From Adiantum capillus-veneris (lineage: Eukaryota > Streptophyta > Polypodiopsida > Polypodiales > Pteridaceae), in NCBI GenBank assembly GCA_014529385.2, contig CM043955.1, forward strand, positions 145,665,140 to 145,701,139: a stretch of DNA of 36,000 nucleotides, in the 5' to 3' direction. A program made the position numbers and the translations under genes. Each line of letters begins with the position of its first letter. The first letter of the stretch is position 1. Below, one piece after another: positions 11,301-23,300 of this stretch. The notes under the pieces were generated by a model, which saw nothing but the letters and a program-made list of their open reading frames with translations, did no database searches and had not been told where the DNA came from.

Positions 11301-11434
11301 TGGTGCAACTTTTTGAGATTGTGTGCTTTTCAAGTGAATGAAGAGGAGGTTTAAGATACTGTATTAGTTTTGAAAGAGAAACTAAAGTGACTCTATGGAT
11401 CTATGTTTTCTTTTTTAAGGTATAATCTTTAGAT

Positions 11435-12129
11435 ATGGCAAGGACCAAGCAAACTAGCAGGACGGTTCCTAGAGAAGATGTCAAATCAAGAGATGTCAAA
11501 GGAATAGAAAGTATTTCAAAGTAGGAGACAAAGGTGAGAGTTCTAAAGGAGATAAAGCTCAGACCTCAAAGGGGGACAAAGATGAGATCTCAAAGGGGGA
11601 TAAAGGAGCTGCATCTTCCAAGCAACCAACCAAAAAGGGAGTTGGTATGAAAATCCACATGTAAAAAAAGGAGATTCTCTCAGAAGGTGAGATGCTCGAG
11701 GGAGATAAGATGAGCACAAAAGGCTATGACGGATGCAATTCCAAGGTTTCCTTTTCAAAGGCTCTATGGGCAAATAGCAGAAGGATAGCAGAGTAGTTTA
11801 AGATTGATATGAGATGGACAAGAGGTGCCTTGGCATGTATGTAGGAGTTGTTGAAGACTTTTTAATTGAGCTCTTAGAAGATGTTGTACATATGTGCAAC
11901 CCACTCTCACAGGGTTACACTTATGGACAAAGATATGATGATCTTGAGGAGACTAAGGTACAAATTCAAACAAAATTCTTAAACTAGTACCTCTTCAAGA
12001 TGAGAAAACCTTCAACAAGAGCCTGAAGTGGAGATTGAGGAGATCATAGAGGAGGATGTTCTAGAAGAAGAAGAGATACACAAAGTTGACAGGGAGAAGT
12101 TGGAAACAAATGAACTCAGGGGGATATAA
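11435..12129 (+). pseudogene. Decayed histone H3-family gene with long linker and acidic tail (H3/CENH3-like)
   Basis: The ATG at 11435 opens with MARTKQTSR, the tail start shared by H3 and many plant CENH3 proteins. After a TAG at 11522 a one-base shift leads into a frame read from 11521 to 12129. First comes a charged linker with repeats of SKGDK (11536-11610). Then comes a histone-fold region: 'SRRIAE*FKIDMRWTRG' aligns with the H3 alpha1/loop1, 'ALACM*ELLKTFL' with alpha2, and 'CATHSHRVTLMDKDMMILRRLR' with loop2/alpha3. Small compensating shifts lie between 11860 and 11895. The fold ends at a TAA (11980) just past the usual H3 C terminus, but the same frame continues past a TGA (12001) as an acidic Glu-rich tail to TAA 12127-12129. 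RWT, RVTLM and RRL resemble plant CENH3 more than canonical H3; a divergent H3 variant is the alternative. Roughly 230 codons, against about 136 for H3. Broken by several stops, so not functional here. Confidence 0.75.
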
Positions 12130-12315
12130 GCATGTTAATGTGTCATTGAAATGTTTTCCTGGACAATGCTAGTTACTTGTGTTTGTTAGCATATATTGAA
12201 AACCAAAGAGCAAGTGTAGTTTTAATTGAAATGTCCAAAAAGAATATTATTCATTCCCTCCCTTTTGGGATGTGGCTTGGTTTTTTAGTTATTGAAGATG
12301 ACATGGCATACTAGA

Positions 12316-14065
<1,750 letters not shown>

Positions 14066-14840
14066 ACAGTCATTTTGTTGAGGTATAATAAAAACAAACA
14101 AGGGTAGTGGATTGCCCCATTTAATATATACATAGACATTTTCAAAGAGCATTCACGTTTTAGTAAATTTGTTTTGAAGAGCTTTTGGATTTAATTAAAT
14201 TGTTTTGATACGCATAGTTGTCACATGCTTATTCCCAAACTGTCTTTTCAGGAGCTCATAAGCTGAGGAGGAGATCAATATCTTTGGTTGAAATCAAGTG
14301 AATGTCCCGAGTCTTTTTATATGCTCGTAAGAATTTGTTCCAAACATGCATAATATTAATATGAAAATCACCATAAGTCAATAGTTCGTTGAGTTTTTGC
14401 CCTTTTTATGCTTTCGGTAGAAAATATGTTTCTTCATACAATCATTCTCATTGTGGCTTAGGCTAGGCTCCAGTCTTCTAGTGACAAAAATGAATCCCTT
14501 CACAATATTTAAGATGCAAGATCATCTACAGATAGCAAGTGTCATGCTCTTCTTGTTTTCAAAAGGAGAGTAAGTTTCATGGGATACTTTAGTCTTGTTA
14601 AAGTATGAAAGAATTGGCTATTGTTACCCTATAAACTTTCTAGGTAGATATTTTAACAAAGTTGTGGGAATGGGACTCGATTTGCCAATGTGTTTGGTTT
14701 CCTTGAATTTTTTATTTTTTTTTAAAAGCATTGACTTTAAATGGAAAGTATAATGATGGCTACCATATTACTCAATAGTCCATGTGGCAAAAATGTATGC
14801 TCTATGTGGAAACACTAGAAAATAATCAAGTTTTGTGTGT
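14066..14840 (+). repeat. Diverged direct repeat, copy 1
   Basis: This roughly 770-bp stretch recurs, in the same orientation and about 85% alike by eye, at 16428-17155. Shared landmarks include 'GTGGATTGCCCCATTTAAT', 'TTCGTTGAGTTTTTGCCC' and 'CTATGTGGAAACACTAGA'. It has no terminal TG/CA, tRNA primer site or polypurine tract to make it an LTR. No coding frame was recognised. Confidence 0.85.
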
Positions 14841-14919
14841 GTGTGTGCGCGCGCGTACGCATATACTCACACGTGACACATATAAAGCAATCTAGTATAT
14901 ACCCCCTCCCCTAAAAAAA

Positions 14920-15360
14920 TAATAATCAATTTTCATCGATATATGATTAATATCACGTTTTTTAAGAGATTAACATCCATTTACCGTATAGTACTGGTCT
15001 TAAACTTCACGACTCCAAGGTATGCTTCGTTTGAATTGTTAATTTAACAAAGCTCAACTCCGATCATTGGCACAATAAAAAGGTGAATAAGAAATTAAGA
15101 TTGCACATCACAATCCATCAATGTATATACTTAATTGAACAGAACCTGAAGTAGTTGCAAACTTTCTTATGCTCTCTCTCTCTCTCTCTCTCCCCCACAG
15201 AAAAAACAAAACAAAAGAAAATAAATATATCATTTTCCACTCATTTATGGTTATCTTTTGCAAAAGATTGGCATCCATTTATGATATACTAGTCTTCAGC
15301 TCCATGGCCCCAAGTTTTGCTTCTTTTGGACTCTTAGTCTAAGAAAGTTATAATCCCATA
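14920..15360 (+). repeat. Short diverged tandem duplication
   Basis: About 130 bp starting near 14929 recurs about 301 bp downstream, near 15230. Both copies share the pattern 'ATTTTC..C', then 'CATCCATTTA', then 'ATACTAGTCTT' or a close variant, then 'CTTC..T.TTG'. A small CT run (15173-15191) separates them. Identity is moderate and no gene is evident. Confidence 0.6.
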
Positions 15361-15843
15361 AGTGGTGTGAAATCAACAAGCTACAATGTTGACCACACGC
15401 ATAAACATAGCTATAAGCAGGTTTGCGTATCCCATAAGTGGTGTGGAAGCAATATGTTGGCCCAATTTTGCAAGCAGGTCATATTAATTGGAATCCAGGA
15501 AGATGCTCCTAGCCCTCCAAGGCGAAAACAGGACGACGCACTAGGTGGAGCAAAGGCGCAGAGAGAGAGAGGGAGGAGTGGAGATGCCAAGCGTCGGCGT
15601 GAGAGAGAGAGAGGGGGGGCGGAGGTCGTTTCACCGCGCAACCGTTGGCTTTCAAAAGCAATAGGTATTGTGGTGTGTGGGTATTGTGGTCTGGCGATGG
15701 CTCGCTGTACCCTGTGATGACGCCCATGCCGGGGCAAGTGGACTCCATGCTGCAAGACCTCCTGCCCCACTGGGCGTCCTCTGTCTCAACCTCGCCCCAG
15801 GCGTGGCTCAGGCCCTCATTGTTTGGCTACCTTCCCCTCAAGC

Positions 15844-15845
<2 letters not shown>

Positions 15846-15892
<47 letters not shown>
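15846..15892. repeat. (AC)n microsatellite
   Basis: About 23 AC units. Confidence 0.97.
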
Positions 15893-15895
<3 letters not shown>

Positions 15896-15998
15896 TCAAA
15901 CACTTGACGTTAGGAATGGTGGTGAATGGGTCGACAGTTCTTGTGGTCTGTTCCGACAGCTCCAAGGAGGAGAGAGAAGGCCATTATGGCCCATGGAA

Positions 15999-16001
<3 letters not shown>

Positions 16002-16071
<70 letters not shown>
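16002..16071. repeat. (GA)n microsatellite
   Basis: About 35 GA units inside the GC-richer island. Confidence 0.97.
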
Positions 16072-16073
<2 letters not shown>

Positions 16074-16427
16074 GACGTGCACCACTGTGAGGAAGCAACA
16101 CGAGTCGATGGGGAGGATCACGGCATGGAATTTCTGCATCGTTGCAGGGATGATGCCGCCGATCGCAAGACCACAGGCTAGTGCGCCAAGGAGCGTGTGC
16201 ATCGGCTATAGTCGATAAAAGCTAAAGACTCTAGCGAATCTTCGAAGCAAATTAATTAATGCATGTAGTGTAGACCCAGTATACAAAACATAGTTATGTG
16301 CAGATTTGCTTATCAAATGCTCAATGTCTAACTGCATCTCTTAAGAACACATAGCAACATCCCTCACAGTAGCTGCTTTCGGCACTCCTTGTCTCTCTCA
16401 CTCATTCTCTCTCTAGCATATATGGAC

Positions 16428-17155
16428 ATAGTCATTTTGCTGAGGTATGACAATAAACAAATAGGGCTAGTGGATTGCCCCATTTAATATGTGTACATAG
16501 CTATTTTCAAAGAGATTTCATATTTTAGTAAATTTGTTTCCAAGAGCTTTTGGATTTCATGAAGTTGTGTAAGAAAGTATACTTGTCACATGCTTATTTA
16601 GAAAAGGAGATAATTTATGTCTTTGGTTGCAATATGCCCCGAGTCATTTTATATGCTCAGAAGAATTTGTTCCAAACAAGCATAATATAAATATGAAGAC
16701 CACCATAATTCAATAATTCGTTGAGTTTTTGCCCTTTTTACGCTTTCGGTAAAAGCTATGACTATCATTGTCATTGTGCCTCAGGCTAGGCTCTAATCTT
16801 CTAGCGACAAAAAATGAGTCCCTTTACAATATTTAAGGTGCAAGATCATCTACATATAGCAAGTGTCATGCTCTTCTTGTTTTTAAAAAGAAAGAGTAAG
16901 TTTCATGGATACTTTAGCCATATGGAAGAATTGGCCATTGTTACCCTGTACTTTATAGGTAGATATTTTCAAAAAGGTATGGGACTGGGAGCCTATTTGC
17001 CAATGTGTTTCGTTCAACCTGAAAATTATTACTTTTGACAAGCATTGACTTTAAAATGGAAAGTAAAATGATGGCTACCATATTCCTGGATAGGCCCGGT
17101 GGCAAAAATATAGCTCTATGTGGAAACACTAGAAAATAAAAATAATCAAGCTATA
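16428..17155 (+). repeat. Diverged direct repeat, copy 2
   Basis: Partner of 14066-14840, in direct orientation with starts about 2.36 kb apart. Several small deletions relative to copy 1, for example in the stretch following 'CACATGCTTATT'. Confidence 0.85.
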
Positions 17156-17185
17156 CATGTATATGTGTTTTTGTTTTTGTTTTTG

Positions 17186-17217
17186 TTTTTTTTTTTTTTT
17201 GGGGGGGGGGGGGGGGG
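17186..17217. repeat. T15-G17 homopolymer junction
   Basis: Fifteen T pass directly into seventeen G, preceded by GTTTTT repeats. The G run could form a G-quadruplex, but such runs are also common sites of sequencing or assembly error. Confidence 0.9.
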
Positions 17218-17219
17218 CG

Positions 17220-17649
17220 CCTCACTATGTGGTATGGGGTCCCATTGAGGATCTGTGGATGAAAATTGGCACTGTGGGTCAGGGGTGATCTCTTTGTGCC
17301 ATCAAATGGGTCGACCGACTAGGGCTCCCTAGTTTGCCTCAATTCACCCCTAGTTCGTCGACTTGATTTGACCGCCGAGTTTATGTGTGGCCTCCAACAC
17401 CTATTTTCAACCATAGATCCCCCCTCAATCACCCCTTGTATTTTGGAAGAAAGGGGAGGACTAAAACAAAGGAGGTGTTGGTGCCCTCCCATTGAGAAAG
17501 GAAAAGGCAATATACCTTAAGGACCGCATCTCAAAGGAAGTGTTGTTTGCATAAATGCAATTGTATATTCATGAGTGAAGGAGGAGAAAAGATGGAAGGA
17601 GAGGAGGGTGCTTTTGCCACCATACTTGTCACCAGGGCGTGAAAGCCAT

Positions 17650-17650
<1 letters not shown>
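17220..17650. other. Unassigned spacer
   Basis: Ordinary-composition DNA between the poly-G run and the next microsatellite. No supported coding frame; the minus-strand frame 17510-17319 has no motifs. Confidence 0.4.

Positions 17651-17652
<2 letters not shown>

Positions 17653-17716
<64 letters not shown>
17653..17716. repeat. (GT)n(GA)n compound microsatellite
   Basis: GT units (about 17653-17681) pass directly into GA units (to about 17716). Confidence 0.97.
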
Positions 17717-17914
17717 ACATAACTTTGTGCTTTATCCAAAGGAAACGTCTCTAGCACTCTCATTTAATTATTAACTCTTAGCCTTATTTGCAAGAGATGG
17801 CAAAGAGGAACTTGTAACGGCTCCCTACTCAAGATATGAGCACATCCTGTGCTATCACTATCACTAATGTTCAAGAGAAGGCCACAACAACAGTACACCT
17901 CCGCGTTTCTTTCT

Positions 17915-17916
<2 letters not shown>

Positions 17917-17955
<39 letters not shown>

Positions 17956-17966
17956 ATATATATATA
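17917..17966 (+). repeat. (CT)n(AT)n microsatellite upstream of the ABCG gene
   Basis: CT units (17917-17953) are followed by a short AT run, about 200 bp before the proposed ABCG start. CT-rich tracts near transcription starts are common in plants; whether this one acts in the promoter cannot be told from sequence. Confidence 0.9.
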
Positions 17967-18167
17967 CATATATGAATGCATATGTGCCTAGTGAATGATC
18001 AAGTGCTATAATTACTACATGTACTGCAAGAAATTTACCTCGAGAATTGGCATCATTAGTGCTCTAATCTTGTGCCCTTGACGTCGTCGGTCCGGCTCTA
18101 ATCACTCATATAATATAGGACCGACTCTAATCACTCATAATCAGTGCTCTCTTACTTTGGCTTGATA

Positions 18168-18761
18168 ATGGGGGACGTATATCTCGATGTTGAAGCCGCT
18201 GCACATAGAATTAGCATGCAACCAGAAGAAATAGACATAGGTTCCACTATCCCAGCTTATAATCATGCCCACATTTGTAGCATCAATGTTGAAGACAATG
18301 GTGGTGGCTCTAGCAACATAATTCTGACAAGACCTAATCATGATATCATGAATGATGTCTCATATGCCTTAAATGGGGCAGACTTGAGCAGCAGCACTCC
18401 AAGTGATGCCCCCATGAATCATGTACATCTCCGAGTAGAACCCCTCCTGACTCGGAAAGGCTCCTCCGTCGATGCATTGACACCGCCCTCTTCAATGAAT
18501 TCATGGCTTTCTCTTCTTGGCAGTGGAGGTGACCTACACAAAGGGCGATCGGAGCAGCAACGGAGCATTTCAACCCTTCATGCGGCAGATGACGCTCTTT
18601 TGGGGCGCATCACCGCAAACTCAGGAGTCTCCTTCTGTATATCAAGATGCTCTCTGCAGAGCCCCTCTCTCGATGCAACGAAGCCGCAAGTAGATCCAAA
18701 TGGTACAAATCATGATCATATACAGGAGTACTTTGCTAGTTGTATTGAAAAGTCTGAATGA
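18168..18761 (+). CDS. Proposed N-terminal exon of the ABCG gene
   Basis: An ATG at 18168 opens 198 codons, ending in TGA at 18759-18761. The composition is Ser-rich and hydrophilic ('EAAAHRIS', 'NGGGSSN', 'LSLLGSGGD'), like the disordered N-terminal extensions of ABCG22/27-type transporters, though I see no specific similarity. It lies just upstream and in the right orientation. The exon must be spliced before its stop; the only phase-0 GT I see that would fit is CCGCAA/GTAGAT near 18690, a weak donor. It could instead be a separate small gene or upstream ORF. Confidence 0.5.
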   Translation: MGDVYLDVEAAAHRISMQPEEIDIGSTIPAYNHAHICSINVEDNGGGSSNIILTRPNHDIMNDVSYALNGADLSSSTPSDAPMNHVHLRVEPLLTRKGSSVDALTPPSSMNSWLSLLGSGGDLHKGRSEQQRSISTLHAADDALLGRITANSGVSFCISRCSLQSPSLDATKPQVDPNGTNHDHIQEYFASCIEKSE

Positions 18762-20359
18762 GTGCCATGAGTTTGTTTTCATAATGCAACACATGAAGAG
18801 TAATTAGTACACAGCTTGCTTGTACACAATTGCTTTATAGGGGCCTTAAACCCTTTTTTGCCTGTTATGGTAGCTGCTTTTTCTAATGCTACACACCTAT
18901 GATTAGTCCAAGTTTTAGAGAGTATATTCATAAGGTTCTTCACAAGTTGGCTATTCTTTGGTGCAGTTAATTCGGCTGTTGTTCGGCCGGCGCCTTATCA
19001 AGCATGTGGCATGACTTCCTCCGACATCAGAGAATGTTCGGAAAGCCACGGCATGGTGTTGACGGTACATAATATGAAAGCTTCTAAGCCTGATGACTTC
19101 CATGATGCAGTTGAGAGGATTGAGCTAGTTCATGGGCACATGAAATTCTCCCTCTTTTGAATATGTCTAGTGATGTTGAAGAAGGCAACAATTGTTACAC
19201 TCTCATTGAGCTCTCATGTGCATGTATTCTAGTGAAATGTATGTAGACATCTACTATAATCATATGGTTGCCATTGGCCAAACATAATCCTGTGCAATTC
19301 ACAAGCTTGCAGCATGCAATGCTGTTTCTTCGCTTGCATTTGCCTATATGTACCGGTGTGCACAAGCCTTTGCAATGTCAAATTTGTAGTAATTATCGAT
19401 TCAACCATATATTCATCTGTGCAAGTGCTCTCTATCATCCTCCACATTTTTATGATATTGTTGTTGCATTGCTTGCAGTTTGTGGATGTGAGCTACACCC
19501 TTGCTAAGAAGCGACGGCGGCGCTCAAATTGCGGTCGCTTAGGCAAGAAGATCCTACATGGCATTACGGGCTCCGTGATGCCGGGGGAAATGCTAGCATT
19601 GATGGGCCCATCTGGTAGTGGAAAAACCACTTTGCTCAACTTGTTGGGAGGGCGGCATAATAATGTCCAAGGAGGGGATGGTAACAACACCATGAAGGGA
19701 ACCATTCTATATGATGGAGCTCCTTACAACAAGGCACTCAAGCCCAGGTATGGATGGAAAGAGAGAGAAAGAGATAGATAGATAGATAAATTTTAGGGAA
19801 AAATACCAAAATATCCCCTAAAATTTGTTGAAATTCCCAAAATACCATTCAAATTTAAAAAATTCCCAACATACCCTTGCATCTTTTTGGGATGGATTTG
19901 CCCCAATTTTTGCATAGTCTAATGTTTATCACAATGGAGATCTATTGTTTAGCGTCTTAGACAAAATTATTCACCAATGAGCTCACATATAGAGGCATCT
20001 GTGTTCAAAAATGATGAACGATTTTATCTTAAGAGCTATCAATACCCTCTAAAATCCTAATTCTATAATCTTCTATTGAGGAGAACCAATCTTCCTATGA
20101 AGAGTTTTTTTAAAAAGTTGTTTTTAGAGATATTTGTGAGGTTAATAAGGGGTATTTTGGAAATTTTGGAAAAAGTGAAGGGCATTTTGGAAAATTTGGT
20201 CAAATATGAGGGATACATTGGGAATTTTCAAAATTTGAGGGGTATTTTGGGAATTTCCACAAATTACACGGTAATTTTTCTTAGATTTTATTATCGTCTT
20301 CGGAGATCAAATATGACTGATGGGACCAAAGATACACATGATGTACTACTATGTGTGGT

Positions 20360-20393
<34 letters not shown>

Positions 20394-23300
20394 TCTTGGG
20401 TATTCGTGTGTCTATGTGTGTAGAGAGAGCAATGTTCGGAAAAAATGTGTCTCAGTTAATTTGTGCCGTTTTCAATTTCAAAAATGTCGGTCGAGGCCAA
20501 GGGAAAAGGAGAAATTCTGCCCCAAAATAGAGAAAAATAGCGTAAAATCCTGAAAACGTAACCTTTCCTCTTGAGAAATTCAAGCAAAGGAATTTTGTAT
20601 GTTTGGAAAAAAAAACAGATTTTTTCTCGAACACTGGTAGAGAGAGAGAGAGAGAGAATCATGTGCGTGCGCGCTAAAAATCTTACTTGGCGTCATGATT
20701 GGTGCAGAATGGGGTTCGTGACCCAGGACGATATCCTATACCCTCACCTGACGGTGAGAGAGACGCTCTTGTACGCCGCGTTGCTGCGGCTGCCGGCCAC
20801 AATGTCCCGCCTCCACAAATCCGACAAGGCCGATCAAATCAGCCGACAGCTTGGCCTCGAAAGGTAGACATTATTCTTCCACAATGCTAACATATATAGT
20901 TCTAAATTCCAAAGTGCTGGACACCCCTACACACTATTTCTCACGGGAAGCTTCAAGTAAGGTGATTCGGGCCGTCAAGATACACATTTGTAAATTCGAG
21001 ACATTTGTTAAATTCAGGGAGAAAAGTAAATTCGGGGCAATCCGCACCCCATGTTTTGAACCCCAACCTCCCCACTATTAACCATATGCCTTAACCACTG
21101 CGTCACCATGCGTTCGTTGAAATATGTGGAATTCGAGTATGTCATATTGTAAGTGTGGGCCGATTAGTAAATTCGGGTAGATTAGTAAATTTGGGGTAGC
21201 TATCAGATTTGAGAGTCCACGATTGATGCGCCCCGCGTTTTCCTCCTCCACCATTGATCCCACTTGAAGCTCCATGTGTGATATAGTGGTGAGAACACGA
21301 CAACTCTGTAGGCTTGTTCATGAGTAGCCTTGTTAAGCATAGGTAGTCGTAAAGGCGACGGGCGATTGCTATGGTTCAACCTTTGCGACATGTGGATGTG
21401 GGTGTGCGGGCATAAAAGTAACTTATGCAAATCATCATATTGCAAAAAATAAATAAATAAAAATTTGGTAGTTGCTCAAAAAAACCATTCTGATGGCCTT
21501 GTATGTAGAGGTCAAACCAATGAGACAATTTGAATTTATCTTAAAAACTAAGGTATTTACTTGGATTTATAACTAAAACCCCGACATTTTGACCTTGAAA
21601 ATCAAGGTCCGAGGAAATTACAATTGTGATTTTTCATCTTTTGAATTGGGAATTTGGAAATTTACACAACCCAATGGGAATATATGGGATCATTGGTGGT
21701 TAGGGTTGAGGTTTCAACCCTTGTCTGAAACACCATGGCATCTACATAACGTTACAAAAAGAAAAATTCAAACCTACCTTTGGCCCGTCGGTGATGGAGC
21801 TAACGGCTCCCCCCGTAGTCGGATGTATTTTCTTTCTGCTTTAGGGTTAGCCATTGTATGGTTGTCGATGTTTTATTGGTTCATGATGGTGTCTGGTTGT
21901 GGATGCTTTGAGGACGCATGTTGTGGGGGCTGGCCTCCCCCGGCCTATGTTGTGATGGTGTGTCATGTTGAATAGTTTGCTGATTCTTTTTGGTTTTCAT
22001 GACACGGTCTCTGCATGAGATTTCTATGTAATTTCTTGGTTTTGCAATATATTCTTCACTCACCTTTTTGGGTGAGTTTTGTTTTTTTTTAAACATGCAC
22101 AATTATGTTCTCGGAGCATAAAAACCTTGTCGATGGCTATTTTTCACTGATATTTGTTTTGTTTGTCTTTTAATCATACTATTGTTATATTCCCATTATT
22201 AGTCTTTAGTCCCTAAACTGGAGAATTCGACAATTTTGTTGCAGGTGTCGAGACACCATTATTGGCAATGCCTTTGTACGTGGGGTCTCAGGTGGTGAGC
22301 GGAAGCGAGTATGCATAGGTCATGAGATTCTCATTGATCCATCTCTCATATTCCTTGACGAGCCCACCTCTGGGTTAGATTCCACAACAGCCTTACGCAT
22401 CATGTCTCTCTTGCAAGGCCTGGCAAAGGTATAACAATCAACAATCTTTTTTTTGTTTTTTTGCAAAACTCACAATTGTGAGTGGATAGTATTAAGAACA
22501 ATAGAAATATACACCAACCTCAAGCTCAGACCGAACCTTAAGGGTCAGTTTTCTGCTTGTCAGAGAAACCACAACCACTCCTAGGCAAAGGCATAACAAT
22601 CAACAATCTTAATCATAAGTACCATTCTTCAATAGCATACTGTAGAGTTGCTAGAGAAAGAAACCAAGTGGCTACTAGCATATTTACTAGAAATACTAGA
22701 CCTATAAAGCATGATGCACTAAATTGAGCTCTCCATCTCCCACTAGTAGCAAAATTTCTTCAAACAAGGTGAAAAGTCACAATGGCCTACAGAAGATGAT
22801 GAGAACTAGTGTGTGACCCACTATTCAATATTTGTCTTTATAGAAATTGAAAAACAAATAAGAAAAAAAGATTGTCGTCGTTGACTTTCCATGTGGCTTG
22901 GTTGGCAAGCTTTATCCAACGGTCCACAATTTCTCCCAAGCATTCCATGCTTTACTATGGCCTTATGTCGGCCAATTATGTCGGCCAAAAAGGACCTAAT
23001 TTTACTATTCTTGGATTAGTTATTTGCTATATGTGTGATGACCCATTTTGAATTTTATTTTATTTTTGGTATTGGTGTTTTTTTAGGCTGGGCGAAGTGT
23101 GGTTACAACAATACACCAACCTTCAAGTCGTGCTTTCTACCTATTTGACAAGCTCTTATTATTAACTGAGGGGCATTGTGTATACTTTGGAAAGGCGCAT
23201 AATGTAATGTCATACTTTGAAGGATGTGGGTTTGCACCTATGGTTCCGATGAATCCTGCAGACTTCATTCTAGATTTGTGCAGTGGAAACATTTCTGACA

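Larger units (their letters stand above)
15480..16220. other. GC-richer island with microsatellites and possible relict coding
   Basis: Base composition changes from AT-rich to clearly GC-richer. Both strands have long open frames with no recognised domain; one minus-strand piece (16202-16075) reads as a hydrophobic segment ('GALACGLAIGGIIPATMQ'), and on the plus strand 15700-15840 reads as an ordinary soluble sequence. The open frames are extended artificially by (AC)n at 15846-15892 and (GA)n at 16002-16071. It may be a captured gene fragment or the decayed exon of a host gene, but I cannot identify it. Confidence 0.35.

Noticed and set aside
11543-11773. Minus-strand 76-codon frame
   Set aside because: It is the shadow of the histone-like linker on the opposite strand and has no motif of its own.
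15910-16218. Long open frames through (GA)n, (AC)n and (CT)n runs here and at 24287-24928, 28269-28466, 29057-29263 and 34375-35024
   Set aside because: They are open only because dinucleotide repeats contain no stops; low-complexity translation is not evidence of a gene.
15668-16218. The GC-richer island as an ALS3/STAR2-type or other transporter exon
   Set aside because: Only a few residues ('MVVNGSTV') looked similar; no consistent alignment over a longer stretch.
14066-17155. The two direct repeats as LTRs of a retrotransposon
   Set aside because: No TG...CA ends, no primer-binding site or polypurine tract, no gag/pol between them, and no flanking duplication seen.
19314-19478. Open frame leading into the Walker A exon as coding sequence
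   Set aside because: It is open by chance; the pyrimidine-rich stretch ending in TTGCAG before 'FVDVSY' is a good acceptor and the upstream residues (Cys/Leu/Ile-rich) do not fit an ABCG N terminus.
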